Shown here: positions 22,798 through 34,390 of the stretch, in pieces | Layout: each line of letters starts with the position of its first letter | How positions within the stretch are numbered: position 1 is the first letter of the stretch | From: Begonia masoniana | Taxonomy: Eukaryota; Streptophyta; Magnoliopsida; Cucurbitales; Begoniaceae | Direction: 5' to 3' | DNA: 64,000 nt | NCBI GenBank assembly: GCA_022432975.1 | Contig: CM039502.1 | Span: forward strand, 73,799,497 to 73,863,496 | Translations under genes and position numbers: made by a program | Notes under the pieces: generated by a model | Database searches by the model: none | What the model saw: the letters and a program-made list of their open reading frames with translations, nothing else | What the model was told of the DNA's origin: nothing

Positions 22798-25700
22798 TCA
22801 GTCAAATGGATCAATTCGAGGATCATGTTCACTGGCCATCACCATCCCAGTACAGAGGCATGTTGGACACATGACCTGAATAAACAAACGTAAAACCAAC
22901 ATTTCAACGTCATTCATTGGCAACAAAAGGTTGAATTTTGGGTTACCTTTCCAGCACCAGAGCAATTTGGACACCTTTCGGTCGTGGGCACTCGCAATGG
23001 CCTATCAGACGCACTTGACACCGAAGCAGCTTCGATGCTCAAGCATACACCACTCGCTGAACATCGTGCACACGCTAAGTAGCCTAATCATGCATCGACA
23101 AAGCCAGAAAAACAAAAATTGATATTAAGAACTAATTCCCAATGCTTGTGATAGAATCTAGATAACTGAATGACAGACTTAACCCAGAAAATTCATAGGA
23201 AATAGAGAAATATATTGATGGAGTTACTAACTAATATGCAATTTAGAGAGGCTCAATTCTCTTCTTAACCAATTTCTTCCTACCCATCTTCCTCACAGAA
23301 TCATTCTTCTAAGGCTAATTGGAGGTCTATCAGCTTACAACCAGCAATTCTTAACAACAGTACAATAAAGAAAGAGACTAACAAGATTTCACTCTTTAAC
23401 TAGAATTAAGTCATCTTTGTTGCACGATTTCGCTAGAAAATAGAAAAGAAACGAAGAGTGATAAACCCACACTCCCGTTTTCATACACTCTCGAAAAACC
23501 AACAAGGTCGATCTGTGTTCTGCTCCCAGTTGGACACATACTAAGGTTCCACACAACTCAACATGATTGACAACATTTTCAAGCTTTTTGGCGACATCAA
23601 TTAAAAGGAAAGACATTATGCTTCTGTTACTTTCCACTGGCCTTTGAAAATCTATTGACAAGCGTATACCTGTTCCGTGGCAGTATTTACACCGTTTCTT
23701 CTCTTGTTGCTCGACGTTGTTAGCTTCGATTACCATCAGAGCTGAAACGACACCAACTGCCCCACCTGAAAAGGATGCCACAATGGGATCCACCTGACTG
23801 AAGCCATAATTATGCTTGGGGTTATTTGTTTAAGATCCAGAATATCAGATTTGGAAGATCAGCAGAGTTCAATGTATACCTTAATTGCATAGGCAAATGA
23901 ATGCTGCGAATGAAATCTTCATATGAAGTACCACCTAATCCTAATTTTAGCTCCAGCTGCCAAGAAATATTGGTTGGATGACTAATACAGTAATGATTTG
24001 AATGCTCTAAATATGCAGCGCTCCAATTCATCAATGACTTCACTAAATTGCACATGCACAGATGGCGTCGAATAAGAGACTAAAATAGAGCTAAAATCCA
24101 TTACAGGTCTGTTTATTTTTTCTTTCATGCAACAGTTCTGCAAAATATAATTCTTAGTCTATTTCCATCAATTCTTTCAATTAACTTGTTCTTTCTAAAA
24201 ATTTACCAAAAAAAATTCCCTACTTGAAAACAGTATTTTGTTTCTTCGAACAGAAAAGTTTCAGAGTCTACTTTCAAACAGACCCTACGTTTACTGTCTC
24301 TTACAATCCATAACAGCCTAAAAGGAAAATAAGAGCTTATGCCAAGGAATTTCACGCCAATAAGTGACTGGACACTCATAGAACAACTTACAAATGGAGT
24401 GGATAATTTCCTTCCATAACTTACCGTAGGTGCAATAAGGCCGCCAAATACAATTATTCCAGATATAAATGAAGCACTCATCAGGTACAGTTGCTTCATT
24501 GTCTTTGGTGTCTGATTAGGGAGAAGAAATTGGTTAGTCAAGAATTATCTTTCAACCAAAGATCAAAATATAGAATTAATATAAGAAACATGGTAGAATT
24601 TATGCTGCTACCAACAAAAAGAACATGAGATAAACCACAAAAAAAAGTTATGGAAATTAAAAAAGAAAAAAAGGAAACAGAATCTGAGAAGCTAAATGAG
24701 AACCTATTATGATTCATATTCTATTAATTAATACAGAATTGTATAGGACGTCAATAATTGAGCTTTTTTTCTTGGCTCACCCACAGCATTTTATGGCTCA
24801 TCAGCAATAACAAAATCACCTGGTTAGTAAGCATTTGAAGTAAAAGCAAAGCTTTGCATTTGAAGTAATTTTTCTGCCTAATCCAATACTTCTAGAGAGT
24901 GGCAGCCTATTACATATGTTTTGAATCTTGTTTATGGAATATTTTGAACTCACCACGCGCGGAAGAAAAGGAATGGATGATGGAATGTCAGGCATCTCGT
25001 AGGACTCTTCCTCGCCCATTGCATCATTAGCTTTCTCATTTTTTATGCGTTGTTGAATCCTTAATCTCCTCACCTACACAACGCAAATTGTCAGGTACAA
25101 AAAGAAGTTCTAAAATCAATACTCATTATATAGTAGATAATCTACGTAAATTAAAAATAGAACGAATCTGATGTTGTCAGCATCATTTGACGATAATATT
25201 TTGAAACTGGATATTTAAGTATCTCAAATAGCAAAATTGCTGGATATTGGCACATGGAATTCCTTAAAACTATTGAAGAAAAACACCTCTTCCATGAGGA
25301 GAAAAATTTTGTTGCGCCTGCTCCTAATGTTGTCTTTGATTTCCTCAATCTGCATCTTAGAGAAATCCTGAACTGTTTCGGGTCCTTCTATGATGCAGAA
25401 GTTGCTAAAACAAAATAAATCATCAGTTGTTATTAATTAGTTGTGTCGAGCTAGACAGATCTGAAATTAGAAACACCTGAATAATCAAAATGGGATCTCA
25501 GTATCAATCTACATAATTGATGAATCCCCAACTCTATTCTCTCAAAATCCAAGCATGGAGTGAACAAACATGAAAACAATGAAAAGGAAAGAAAATGAAA
25601 CCTTGAAATTAGCATTTTTAACTTATCCAGAAATCCCAATTCTTAATCGCATAATTAGGTATCCTTAACTTCATTTCCGCTGTATTCAAACAAGTAAACG

Positions 25701-25976
25701 AAGGGAAAAAGAACCCCAAGGGAAGAGAAGCGAAGGCAACCTGGGGAGGGTATCTCCGGAGGGAATCGAGCCAGAGGCGTCATCAGCAGAAAAAGAAGAA
25801 GCAGAACAAACAATCGGGGAAAGCGGGTAGGTGCCATTAGAGGAAGCTTTGAGGCGCTTGAGACGCTTGAAGTTTCCCTTGGATAGGGTAAAGAAAATTA
25901 ACTTCTTGTGGGAGTCAAAAGGCTTGGAAGCTGAAATGGGTGAGAGAAAAGGGGAGTGCAAATACAGAGATGCCAT
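22798..25976 (-). CDS. OR: ORANGE-family plastid DnaJ-type zinc-finger protein, eight exons
   Basis: Minus-strand exons: 25976-25741, 25404-25287, 25073-24954, 24511-24425, 23956-23880, 23797-23670, 23083-22947, 22875-22798. Together they give 326 codons with consistent phases. Residues 1 to about 60 form a Ser/Lys/Arg-rich plastid transit peptide. The family core follows: FCIIEGPETVQDF, IRSRRNKIFLLMEEVRRL, a first membrane span ASFISGIIVFGGLIAP, GLGGTSYEDFIRS, and a second span in ASFSGGAVGVVSALM. Then come four CxxC units (CKYCHGTG, CARCSASG, CPNCSGAG, CPTCLCTG) and the end HDPRIDPFD. ORANGE proteins stabilise phytoene synthase and affect chromoplast formation. The Arg matching the melon golden-SNP site (second Arg of IRSRR) is the ordinary Arg. 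It could be the OR-like paralogue, since the TPKTMKQLY stretch differs from the OR I recall. Confidence 0.92.
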
Positions 25977-26239
25977 TGTTGAGAGTGAAGCTCAATCCAG
26001 ACCAGAACCCAGAGCCATTTTGAGGGTTGGGGGATTCCCAGAAATAATCAACAAGAGAAGAATAAAATTGGGTACAGTAGTTAATCGGATCCGCGAGTTT
26101 TTACAATTTTAGCTTTATCATCGATTTGTAATAATATAACACTTTCCATTAAACAGTATTTTTGGAACAGAAATCAATAGTCAAAAGTAATGAACAGACA
26201 AAAAAATATATATTAAATTATAGTATAATCATTAACAAA

Positions 26240-27020
26240 CTTACGCTTAAACTATATCGGTTAACAAACTCACCTTTAAACCATATTCCGATTACAAAAA
26301 TAACTCTCAACGGGCTCTGCTCTGGACGACCGAGATATTAAAAAATATTGAATTTTATTAAAATTTTTATCACATATCTACTGTTTCATGGAAAACTAAT
26401 ATGCAAAGTTTTGCGACTTGTCAAGACTTCTAAGATTTATTATAATTTATTACATATTTTTCATGAAATAATTTATTAAACATACATATGTCATCTACCA
26501 ATTATGAAAATTTGACAATAGATTCTGCTTATAATCTCAATTAGAGTTGAAAATAAAATACGTATTTCATCTAAAAATTAAGAAAGCAAGCTCAAATCGA
26601 TCATCCATAGTTTGTTATTTACCTCATAGTTTAAGCTAAAATTTGGTGACTTCTTTTTGCAAACCGATATTGCAACTCTAATTGGAAGTATAAACAGAGT
26701 TCGTGAAATTTTCATAATTTTTGAATAACATAAAATATTTCTAATGAATTATTTTGTAAAAAATGTAATAAATTAGAATAAAAAGTACAAGTGTTAAAAA
26801 TGACGAAATTTTTCGTATTAGCATTTCATGAAACGGTGGATGTGGTAAAATTTTTAGAAAAATCAAATATTATTTAACATATTTATGAGGTTGACCAAAT
26901 GTTTTAACGGAAAAATAGAGGGCGGGATTCCACTTAGCGTTATTTTGTCACCAACATATAATTTAAGAGTGAATTGTTACGTCTCAAGTCTCAAATGCGA
27001 GTTTTGTTGGTTACCTCTAA
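26240..27020. mobile_element. Decayed foldback element with long inverted arms
   Basis: The left arm (about 26255-26480) carries blocks such as TTTTATCACATATCTACTG, TTTCATGGAAAACTAATATG and TTTATTACATATTTTTCATG. Their imperfect reverse complements occur in order at about 26740-27010 (for example CATTTCATGAAACGGTGGATG, and GTAATAAATTAGAATAAAAAG). The outermost shared block is GGTTAACAAACTCACCTTT versus the complement of GCGAGTTTTGTTGGTTACC. No coding frame. I could not define the target duplication. Confidence 0.6.
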
Positions 27021-27335
27021 ATAAACAAAAGTTAGAGGATGACCCACTACATTAAGAAAGCACTATCATTCATCTTGTCTTTATTATGTTTCTTTTTCTG
27101 CCGCACAACGCGTATCGTTTTTTTTATTGATATAAACAAGAACACAATTGCACATTTCCTGATTTTTTACCAGTTCGTGGTGTTCTAGGATTTTCGTTAT
27201 TTTTTTATTAAAATTTAATTATTTTATTGCATTAATTTTTAAAATTTAAAAATGAACAAGAGGGTGAATGAATGTTAGGAAGCGAAGTAGGAAAGAGCAG
27301 AGTAAGAAATTCCAAACCAAAGCAGTAAAACTGGA

Positions 27336-28042
27336 TCAAACTCTAGCAATTTCAATGGACTTCTTCAGGGCGGGAAGAAGGCTCCTCATGATTCTGGGCT
27401 CACCAGGAGGTGGCTTATCTTTCAGAAGTCCATTTCTAATGGCACGAAAGATTGGACCAGAGCTCTCAGTTGCAGGAAACACCAAGCAATCTATGTACAC
27501 CGGAACCTCCGTCTTCCCATCTTCAATCCTGATGAACCCTACTCTAACTCCACCTCGCACCTTGTCAACCTGTTCAGACGACAAAACTCTTAGAATCTGT
27601 TAATGCCTTTCTCATTTCAATCTTTCTGATTCTGAATCTACTGGGTAAATTTACTGCGGTGAAAATGAAATAAAAGAAGTAGTTTCACCTTCAGAGGCAC
27701 TGGAAATGGCAGATCAGCTCCTTGGCAAAGACTGTTCGCCCACTGAAATAGCAGGACTTCAAACGTCGCAATGTCAGTATTGGACGGCAACTTCACCGTC
27801 CCCAGGGAAACTCCATCTTCAGGATCGCCTTCGAAGGGCACAACCCCTTCGCTCGCCGCCGAGGGCTTGAAAACTGTTAGATTTCGATGGACGGAACCCG
27901 AAACTTCCTTAGGCAAGGGAAGCCGAGTAGTGCCTAAACCAAGGATTACAGAGGTCGGACGCCCGAACGAAGAAGAAGAAGAAAGCCGCCGACGGAAATC
28001 CGAGCAAAAGTGGTGAACGAGTGGCCTCGTCACAGAGGCCAT
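27336..28042 (-). CDS. Conserved plastid-targeted protein of unknown function, two exons
   Basis: Exons 28042-27689 and 27569-27336 on the minus strand join in phase 0 (195 codons). The intron is 119 nt with GTGAAA and ACAG borders. The N-terminus MASVTRPLVHHF with a Ser run (SSSSSFG) looks like a plastid transit peptide. The mature part has ASEGVVPFEGDPEDGVSLG, LLFQWANSLCQGADLPFP, then VDKVRGGVRVGFIRIEDGKT, VYIDCLVFPA and PPGEPRIMRSLLPALKKS. I think it is a conserved plant protein but cannot name it. An upstream in-frame ATG at 28117 would add 25 residues. The 28042 start is preferred because it begins the transit-like stretch. It shares its promoter region with the plus-strand gene at 28276. 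Confidence 0.75.
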
Positions 28043-28275
28043 GGCTATGGACTTGGAGACCGAGGAAGAGGGCCAAAAGTAAGCAACGAAAACGCCATGA
28101 ATTCTTCTCCACACCAAACCAAAAAAGATAACGTGGGCCCATCGCTAACCTTCCTTCCTTGTCAGCCACTCTTCCCCCTTTTCGTATTCTAACCACGCTG
28201 ATTTTTCTCTCTGCATAACTCTGTCCACCGGAAAAAAATCCTCCACCGGCTATTACCACCGCCTTTCTTCCCCCA
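28043..28275. promoter_or_regulatory. Divergent (bidirectional) promoter region with a TGGGCCCA box
   Basis: Only 233 bp separate the ATG codons of two divergent genes (28042 minus, 28276 plus). A palindromic TGGGCCCA at 28134-28141 contains the TGGGCY site II motif in both directions. Such motifs are typical of plant housekeeping promoters. CTTCCTTCCTT and CTCTTCCCCC pyrimidine runs follow. Confidence 0.5.
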
Positions 28276-28355
28276 ATGAATCTCTATTTTCTTCCTCGCC
28301 GTCATACTAAACCACTTTCGACCAGACAATCTGCCATTGTAAATCAGGTGATTGG

Positions 28356-28636
28356 TGTTAGAGAAACAAATGCAAGTGTTTGGACATGTAGAGTTAGAGT
28401 AACGAGCTTTGGAGTTCTATTAGCTTTCTCGATTTTTACAAATTCATCATCACACTTTTATACTATTGAAAATGGGTTTCATTTTTAAATAAACGAGAAC
28501 TACACAAAGAACGTTTTCTTCTTCGTCTCCGAGCAGATCTATCTTGTCTCTTCTTCTTCTCCACTGTTCTACCTCATCTTCTTCTTCCTCTCTTTTGTTG
28601 CTCTCATAGTTTATCTTTGTCGGAGAAATTTCAACT
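28356..28636 (+). repeat. 5' LTR of copia C2
   Basis: 281 bp, matching 44167-44458 apart from scattered substitutions and an 11-bp length difference. It ends directly before the primer site. Confidence 0.9.
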
Positions 28637-29142
28637 TGGTATCAGAGCCAAGTAAAATAGTCTCCTCTAATTTTACAGAACCGTCTTCCCCTTCTCCCTC
28701 ACCATCATCTTCGCTATCCCATTTTCCTTCCGTGAATCAAAACCTCTCAATCAAACTTGATACCACAAATTACCTAATATGGAAGGCTCAAATGCTCAAT
28801 ATTATCATCGCCAACGGAATCGAAAATATTCTGGATGGCTCATATAGTGGTCCTTCGCAGTTTTTAGAATCCCTCTCTTCCCAAACCAACACATATTTTG
28901 TTCTTTGGCAACGTTTCAACTGGCTCATTATGAGCTGGATGTTTTCATCCATTTCAGAAACTATTCTGCCTCAAATTGTTTCCCTCACAACAGCATCACA
29001 AATCTGGAGGTCTTAACTCGGATGTTCACATCCTCCTTTTTGGCCCGTATTACAGACCTTAGAAGTCAGCTTCACTCCTTGTCCAAGGACGGCTTCACTG
29101 TCGCTGCCTACATCCAGAAGATCACCTACCTCTGTTGTAACG

Positions 29143-31985
29143 TGTAACGCCCCCGAACCAGTCCCGGCTCGGTGCGCTACTTTGCTCACTAACCTCACGT
29201 TTAAAATAATTTTATAAACCTCAAAACATTAAAACCAATGCCTATACAATATTTTCCAAAACACCAACCAGAATAGTAAAATTTCCCCGTCATTTTCACA
29301 AACAAAACTCAACCAAAATACTGGATCCCACCAATCTTCCCGAAGACCATGGTCGAGACGCCCCGACAAATACCTGCACCGGCATGCCTCGAACTCTGCC
29401 GGCCGCTTCTTAGTCCTGGGCTTCCTCGTATATCTCACTTGTATACATGTCACCACCTACACCATAAACACAAAACGTAAGCCTAATACTTAGCAAGTAG
29501 GGAATAATGCAATTCAAAACAATGTATGCTCAACACAACCTCTAACATATGCAGTTTCTACTCGCTCTGTTGTTCCCGTTTTATTTCCATCCGAGTCTAG
29601 CTCCAAGGATGTCACTACACAACCCCCTAACACACATCCGAGTCTAGCTCCAAGGATGGCACTACACAACCCCCTAACACACATCCGAGTCTAGCTCCAA
29701 GGATGCATTTCCATTCGAGACTCGCTCCAAGAATGACACTACCCAATCACATCTGAGTCTAGCTCCAAAGATACGTGTCCATCTGAGTCTAGCTCCAAAG
29801 ATGGCCCTACCCAATCACACCCGAGTCTAGCTCCAAGGATGCGTTTCCATCTGAGTCTAGCTTCAAAGATGGAACTCCCCAATCCCCTTACATTTCAACT
29901 CACACCATCCCTTACGTTTCAAACTCACCATTCAAAACCATGCTCAAAACTCGTGTTTTTCGTAGTTCGAAAACAATGATGCATGTCACACAAATGCTTA
30001 ACCAAAACAAAACAAAACAAAACAAAGCAACCAAACAAGCAAACAATTCCCTACCGTTCAATGGTGTAGACCCAAAGGCAAAACACAAACATCCTCTACT
30101 TACCTGGATTCCCGTAACCTACTCACCCGCTCCAGTTATGCCAGCAACTCAACACGTTCACCTAATATAACAAAGGAAAAACAACTTAATAATCATACGA
30201 CTAAATCTAAGGAATACCTATTCTAACTCTAACAACTAATCAAACTAACTTTAAAACCTCTAACCCCAAATTCCGAAATTTTCCTTATTAGAATGACCAA
30301 TTTGAGTAATCTAACCAAAAACTTCCAAAACATGACATCATACATAACTCAAGTTAAGGATCCAAACCCAAGTGATTTTAAACACAACATAACCAATTAA
30401 ATCATTCCTTCACTAAAATTTGGATTATAACACAATGCATTAACCCAACTTTAAAAATTCATAACTAATTCTATACATACCGAAATGCTTCGATTCCAAA
30501 GCTCATGGATCCATTAAAGTGTCTATTTTACTCCATTAAAACAGTTTTGCAAGCTAAAATAAGAAAGAAGTTCAGCAAACACCAAAACCGAAACAGGTAT
30601 ATATTTTCCTTCAAGGATTTTGATCCAACTTTGAAAAATCATAACTTAATCTATAATGATCCAAATACGTTGATTCAAGATGCTATTTAAACCTTGAAAA
30701 GTCTAGTTTTTAATGGTTAAAACCATTTAACAAACCAGTATCAATAGCTTAGCCGAAATTGTGAAAAACCGAACCTGCCTTGTTATTTCTTAAATTCCAA
30801 ATTTACATTAAACATCAACCAATTTTAAAAATTCATAACAAATCAAATATAGATCCGAATTCGATAATTCTAAAGGCTATGGACTCCTTGAAGAGTCCAC
30901 TTTTACATGCTCAATCCAATTTATTAAATAAAACTAACTCAGTAGACCGAAAATGCAGAATCCCGAAATACCCATCGTTCACCAAATTTTTGAATATTCT
31001 CCACCAAATTGATTGTTTCATCCTTTATCTAATCTCTCAACAACCATATTATCCATTTTATCATAAAAAATCGAAGAAATGAGAGAATCAAAATTAGAAT
31101 CGTGCATCCTTCGTACCCGACTCATCAAGCATTAAGAAAACTCAACTATTACACTACTTTTCCAACAATTAACTACCACTTTGTATAAACTTAACCTAAT
31201 CTCTTTTTTACCTTGAATCTTCCAGAGAAATTGGTCTGGAGAAGAGTTCTTCAACAATGGAAGAGTCCTTCGTGGAGAAGAAAATAAGAAGGGGATTTTG
31301 TTTGGTTTAAAGGATAAACATCAACTTTTTACCTTTTCCCCTACCCCTTTTTATTTTCTTTTTTTTTTCTCCTTCCACGTTAGTATCAACCTTACACTTA
31401 TATCTCCTTCAACTGACTTTTCATACTCTCCATTACTTTCCAAATTTACCCCAGCACACCAACACATGTTTTTCCACTTCCTCCACGTGAAAGGTTTAAA
31501 TTTTTCCTACTTGTACTATTGACTATTCAAACTACATGTTTGTTGACTTTTCAACGTTTTCTTACACTTCTTTTGCTTTCCATCTTTTACTTTTAAACTT
31601 ACACATCTCTTTTCATTTAAACTATCTCATCATTCTTTCTATTTATTTGACTTTTCAAAACCTAACACCTACTCATTCACTTTTTTTTCTTACTTCAACT
31701 TTCCCGTTAACACCTCACTTGTATTTCATCCCTTCACTTTCAACATTACATGCCTTATCTCCTTTACTTTCTTCTATAAGTTTTGACTTAATCAAACTTC
31801 ATTTACTTTTCTATTTTATTAACATTTTATATCTTTTACATTCTTCATCTATAATTCTAGTTGTTTATAAAAATCATGCTCTCTAATATACACTCCATTC
31901 ATTATTAAATCATAAAGCCCAATAAAAGTAACATAATGTATTAGATGCTGAAATTAACGTATATGGTAAATCACCAGGTGTTGCA
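29143..31985 (-). repeat. 3' LTR of element X (2.84 kb)
   Basis: Ends match TGCAACACCTGGTG (31985) and GGGGGCGTTACA (29143) on the minus strand. It contains the conserved LTR hairpin (29492-29478), eight hairpin-forming tandem units (29588-29871), and three degenerate ~165-bp repeats (about 30446-30960). Plus-strand open frames at 31298-31886 are pyrimidine-rich noise within the LTR. Confidence 0.8.
29588..29871. repeat. Eight tandem hairpin-forming units in LTR X
   Basis: Each ~24-bp core is a 5-bp inverted repeat around GAGTCTAGCTCCAA: CATCC/GGATG (29588, 29635, 29682), CATTC/GAATG (29712), CATCT/AGATA (29750), CATCT/AGATG (29780, 29848), CACCC/GGATG (29818). Spacers of 6-23 bp include the repeated CACTACACAACCCCCTAAC. 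In most variant units both arms change together. Confidence 0.85.
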
Positions 31986-33242
31986 TTCCACCCTCCTTAA
32001 TAAAATTTTGTCCTCAAAATTTGCGTACTTTAGTTATTCCTCAACTTACTTATTTAAGCTACCCTCCTAAATCTCGATTTTTGTGTACTTTTGGGTTGCA
32101 CTGCTAAATCTCGATTACCCCATACCATTAATCACATATCGGGTGCCCCTAATCACCTATCGGGTAATAATAATTCCTTACATCTCCAAAATTTTAAATT
32201 CACCTAACCATGCACTTCATAACTCGATTATTCATACGTCTAATGACTTCTATTTAATCACTCATTAGTTATACTCTGAAACCTTTCTAACTTAGTAATC
32301 AACTCCAGCTTTTCCTCATGCTAAGTTCATCTAATTCCTCACTTTCTACTTCCGCGTCTATCAAACACGTGCCTAAACAATTCAAGCTTCTTATGCTTCC
32401 TTATTTTTCTAATTATGTGTTTATCAAACACGTACACAACCACTTCAACCTTCAAAGCTACCCCAATATCATAATACCAAAGATTCAATTAGTACTCTAT
32501 ATCCTAAATCCTCCATTTCAAATTCCCTTCTACTGTACCATCTCATTTCTAACTTACCACTTATTTACCTTGACATTTTATTGATTATTCTAACATCATT
32601 CTCGTACTCCAAACTCTCACTATGCTAGATTTATCCAACTTCTACCTCAGTCTTTACTAAACGCTATCAAACTCTTAGATCTAAACTAACTCGTTTCCAG
32701 CTTTTCATCCAATACCTTAAAAGATGTATACATACTAACTCTCCTCTCCTGAATTTAACTTACTTCTAAGTCTGTAAAAATCCAGAATATAGTCTAGTCA
32801 CCCTTCTATCTTACCTTTTCCTCCTAAGTCCATCCAAAATTCACAATATAACCTAACAACTCTTCTATCTATATTGCACAATATTAGCACTTGAGTTCTA
32901 ACTTACATTCCACGCTTATGCTTCTTATCTCTTACTTAAGCTATTTTCCTTATCCACGAAATCTTACTACAGTCTAGAGTATCTTCCGATAAATATCACT
33001 CCTAACTTCAAACTTTGACTCTATACTATCACAAATTTATTAGCTTCCTAACTCTAAGTAGATCTTTAAACTTCCATCCTCGATCACTCACCTAGTTTGT
33101 TACGATGGAGCAAACTTTTCATCTTATTAATTTAAATCCTTCAGCCAAAGTTCTCATCTTAACCAACAGTCCTAACTTTTTTTTTTCAGTTGTTACTTCT
33201 ACACTTACAGAAATTCTAACGGTATCTCGCCAAAACCAATAT
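31986..33242 (-). other. Degenerate interior of element X, no recognisable gene
   Basis: About 1.25 kb between the gag-protease remnant and the polypurine tract. It is pyrimidine-rich on the plus strand with many TCTAACTT-like words. No RT, RNase H or integrase motif is readable in any frame. It may be an untranslated 3' spacer or heavily mutated pol. Confidence 0.5.
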
Positions 33243-33801
33243 CTAGCTAACCTTACTTTCACTCAACTTCACTACGAAAGCCGCTACCACAGAAAAATGT
33301 GACACAACTGAGTCTATCCCTGTAAAAGTATGCACTGAATCGACAAGAACCATACCTAAGATTACAGCTGGTCGATCCTCACTGTTTGGCTCTAGGACAG
33401 TCTTTGGCCACATGTTCGGGATCACTGCATTTAAAACACCGAGTAATTCTTGACTTTGGACAGTCTCGAAAAAGGTGGCCAGATTCAAAACAATTGTAAC
33501 ATTTTCCTGCAAACTGCCCACACTCTCCCGAGTGGGCTTTCAAACACTTAGGACATGACAAATATCTTCCTCGTGGCTTCTTTCTTTCTTTCTAGTCATC
33601 CAAATACCCGCCCGGTCTCTTAGTTCCTTGAGATTGTGAAGAAGACCCATCTTTGTTCATCTGAGTTGTAATTTCCGTGAACATTTGCCTGGGAACTTCT
33701 GCTGGTTTAATACACTTATCAGCAGCCTCTTCCACCTCTAAAGCTTTAGCCACCACTCTAGCAAACGATACTCCATCAATTCCAAAAGTTTTCACAAACA
33801 T
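33243..33801 (-). pseudogene. Gag C-terminus with zinc knuckles and protease start of element X
   Basis: The minus-strand frame from 33801 gives ARVVAKALEVEEAAD and then a stop. Three zinc-binding units follow: CPKCLKAHSGEC, CYNCFESGHLFRDCP and CFKCSDPEHVAKDCP (33555-33390). After a frame change comes VILGMVLVDSVHTFTGI and SHFSVVAAFVVKLSES (about 33360-33243), where the protease D-S/T-G should lie but is not intact. Confidence 0.75.
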
Positions 33802-34239
33802 ATAAGGTTTGACTTAATCAAACTTCACTTACCTTTCTATTTTATTAACATTTTATATCTTTTACATTCTTCATCTATAATTCTAGTTGTTTATAAAAAT
33901 CATGCTCTCTACTATACACTCCATTCATTATTAAATCATAAAGCCCAATAAAAGTAACATAATGTATTAGATGCTGAAATTAACGTATACGGTAAATCAC
34001 CAGGTGTTACATAATGACCCGTACGTCGTCACAAAACCTGACATAAACTTTTTCTTTCTTTAAAACGTTTTCAACGTAAAATTTTTTAACTTCTCTATAA
34101 AACTGTTAAAACGATTTTTGTATCGTTTAGCCCCTTTGAAATGAATGAAAGATATTCTTAAAACATGTTTAAAACATTCATTCAAAGTTGGAATAAAAAA
34201 GGTTTAAAAATCAAATCAAAAAAACAAACATCACTCTTT

Positions 34240-34390
34240 AGCGAGCCACGCGCGCCCCGCGCTTGCCGCGACTAGGGCCGATCGATCGCCCATGCCACTG
34301 CCTTTTCGGCAGTGGCAAGCGATTGATGCCGATCGATCGCCCTCTGCTGGGCGATCGATCGGCGTTGCTACTGTTGCCCAACAGTAGCCC
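34240..34390. other. GC-rich island of consecutive perfect hairpins in LTR Y
   Basis: Three stem-loops follow each other: GCCACTGCC/GGCAGTGGC (34294-34316, loop TTTTC), whose outer flanks ATCGATCGC and GCGATTGAT also pair; GCCGATCGATCGCCC with its exact complement (34328-34363, loop TCTGCT); and GCTACTGTTG/CAACAGTAGC (34367-34388, loop CC). The surrounding LTR is strongly AT-rich. Confidence 0.9.

Larger units (their letters stand above)
29143..34011 (-). mobile_element. Truncated gypsy element X inserted at the tip of LTR Y
   Basis: Starts TGTAACGCCC at 29143 and ends GTGTTACA at 34011. The duplication is TAACG (29138-29142) versus TAATG (34012-34016), one C-to-T difference. The minus-strand 3' LTR is complete (31985-29143), preceded by the polypurine GGAGGGTGGAA at about 31997-31986. 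The 5' LTR is cut to its first 206 bp (34011-33806), after which the sequence enters mid-gag. The primer site and gag N-terminus are deleted. Confidence 0.8.

Noticed and set aside
29136..29150. LTR X starting with a duplicated TGTAACG TGTAACG tip
   Set aside because: The first TGTAACG is better explained as the tip of LTR Y plus the 5-bp target duplication of X, matching TAATG after 34011.
29588..29871. CRISPR-like array of regularly repeated units
   Set aside because: Plant nuclear context, spacers themselves repeat, units vary, and the array lies within a gypsy LTR.
31298..32584. Several plus-strand frames of 60-116 codons with hydrophobic translations
   Set aside because: They lie in pyrimidine-rich DNA of LTR X and its interior, with no family pattern. 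TTT/CTT/TCT codons produce false membrane-like proteins.
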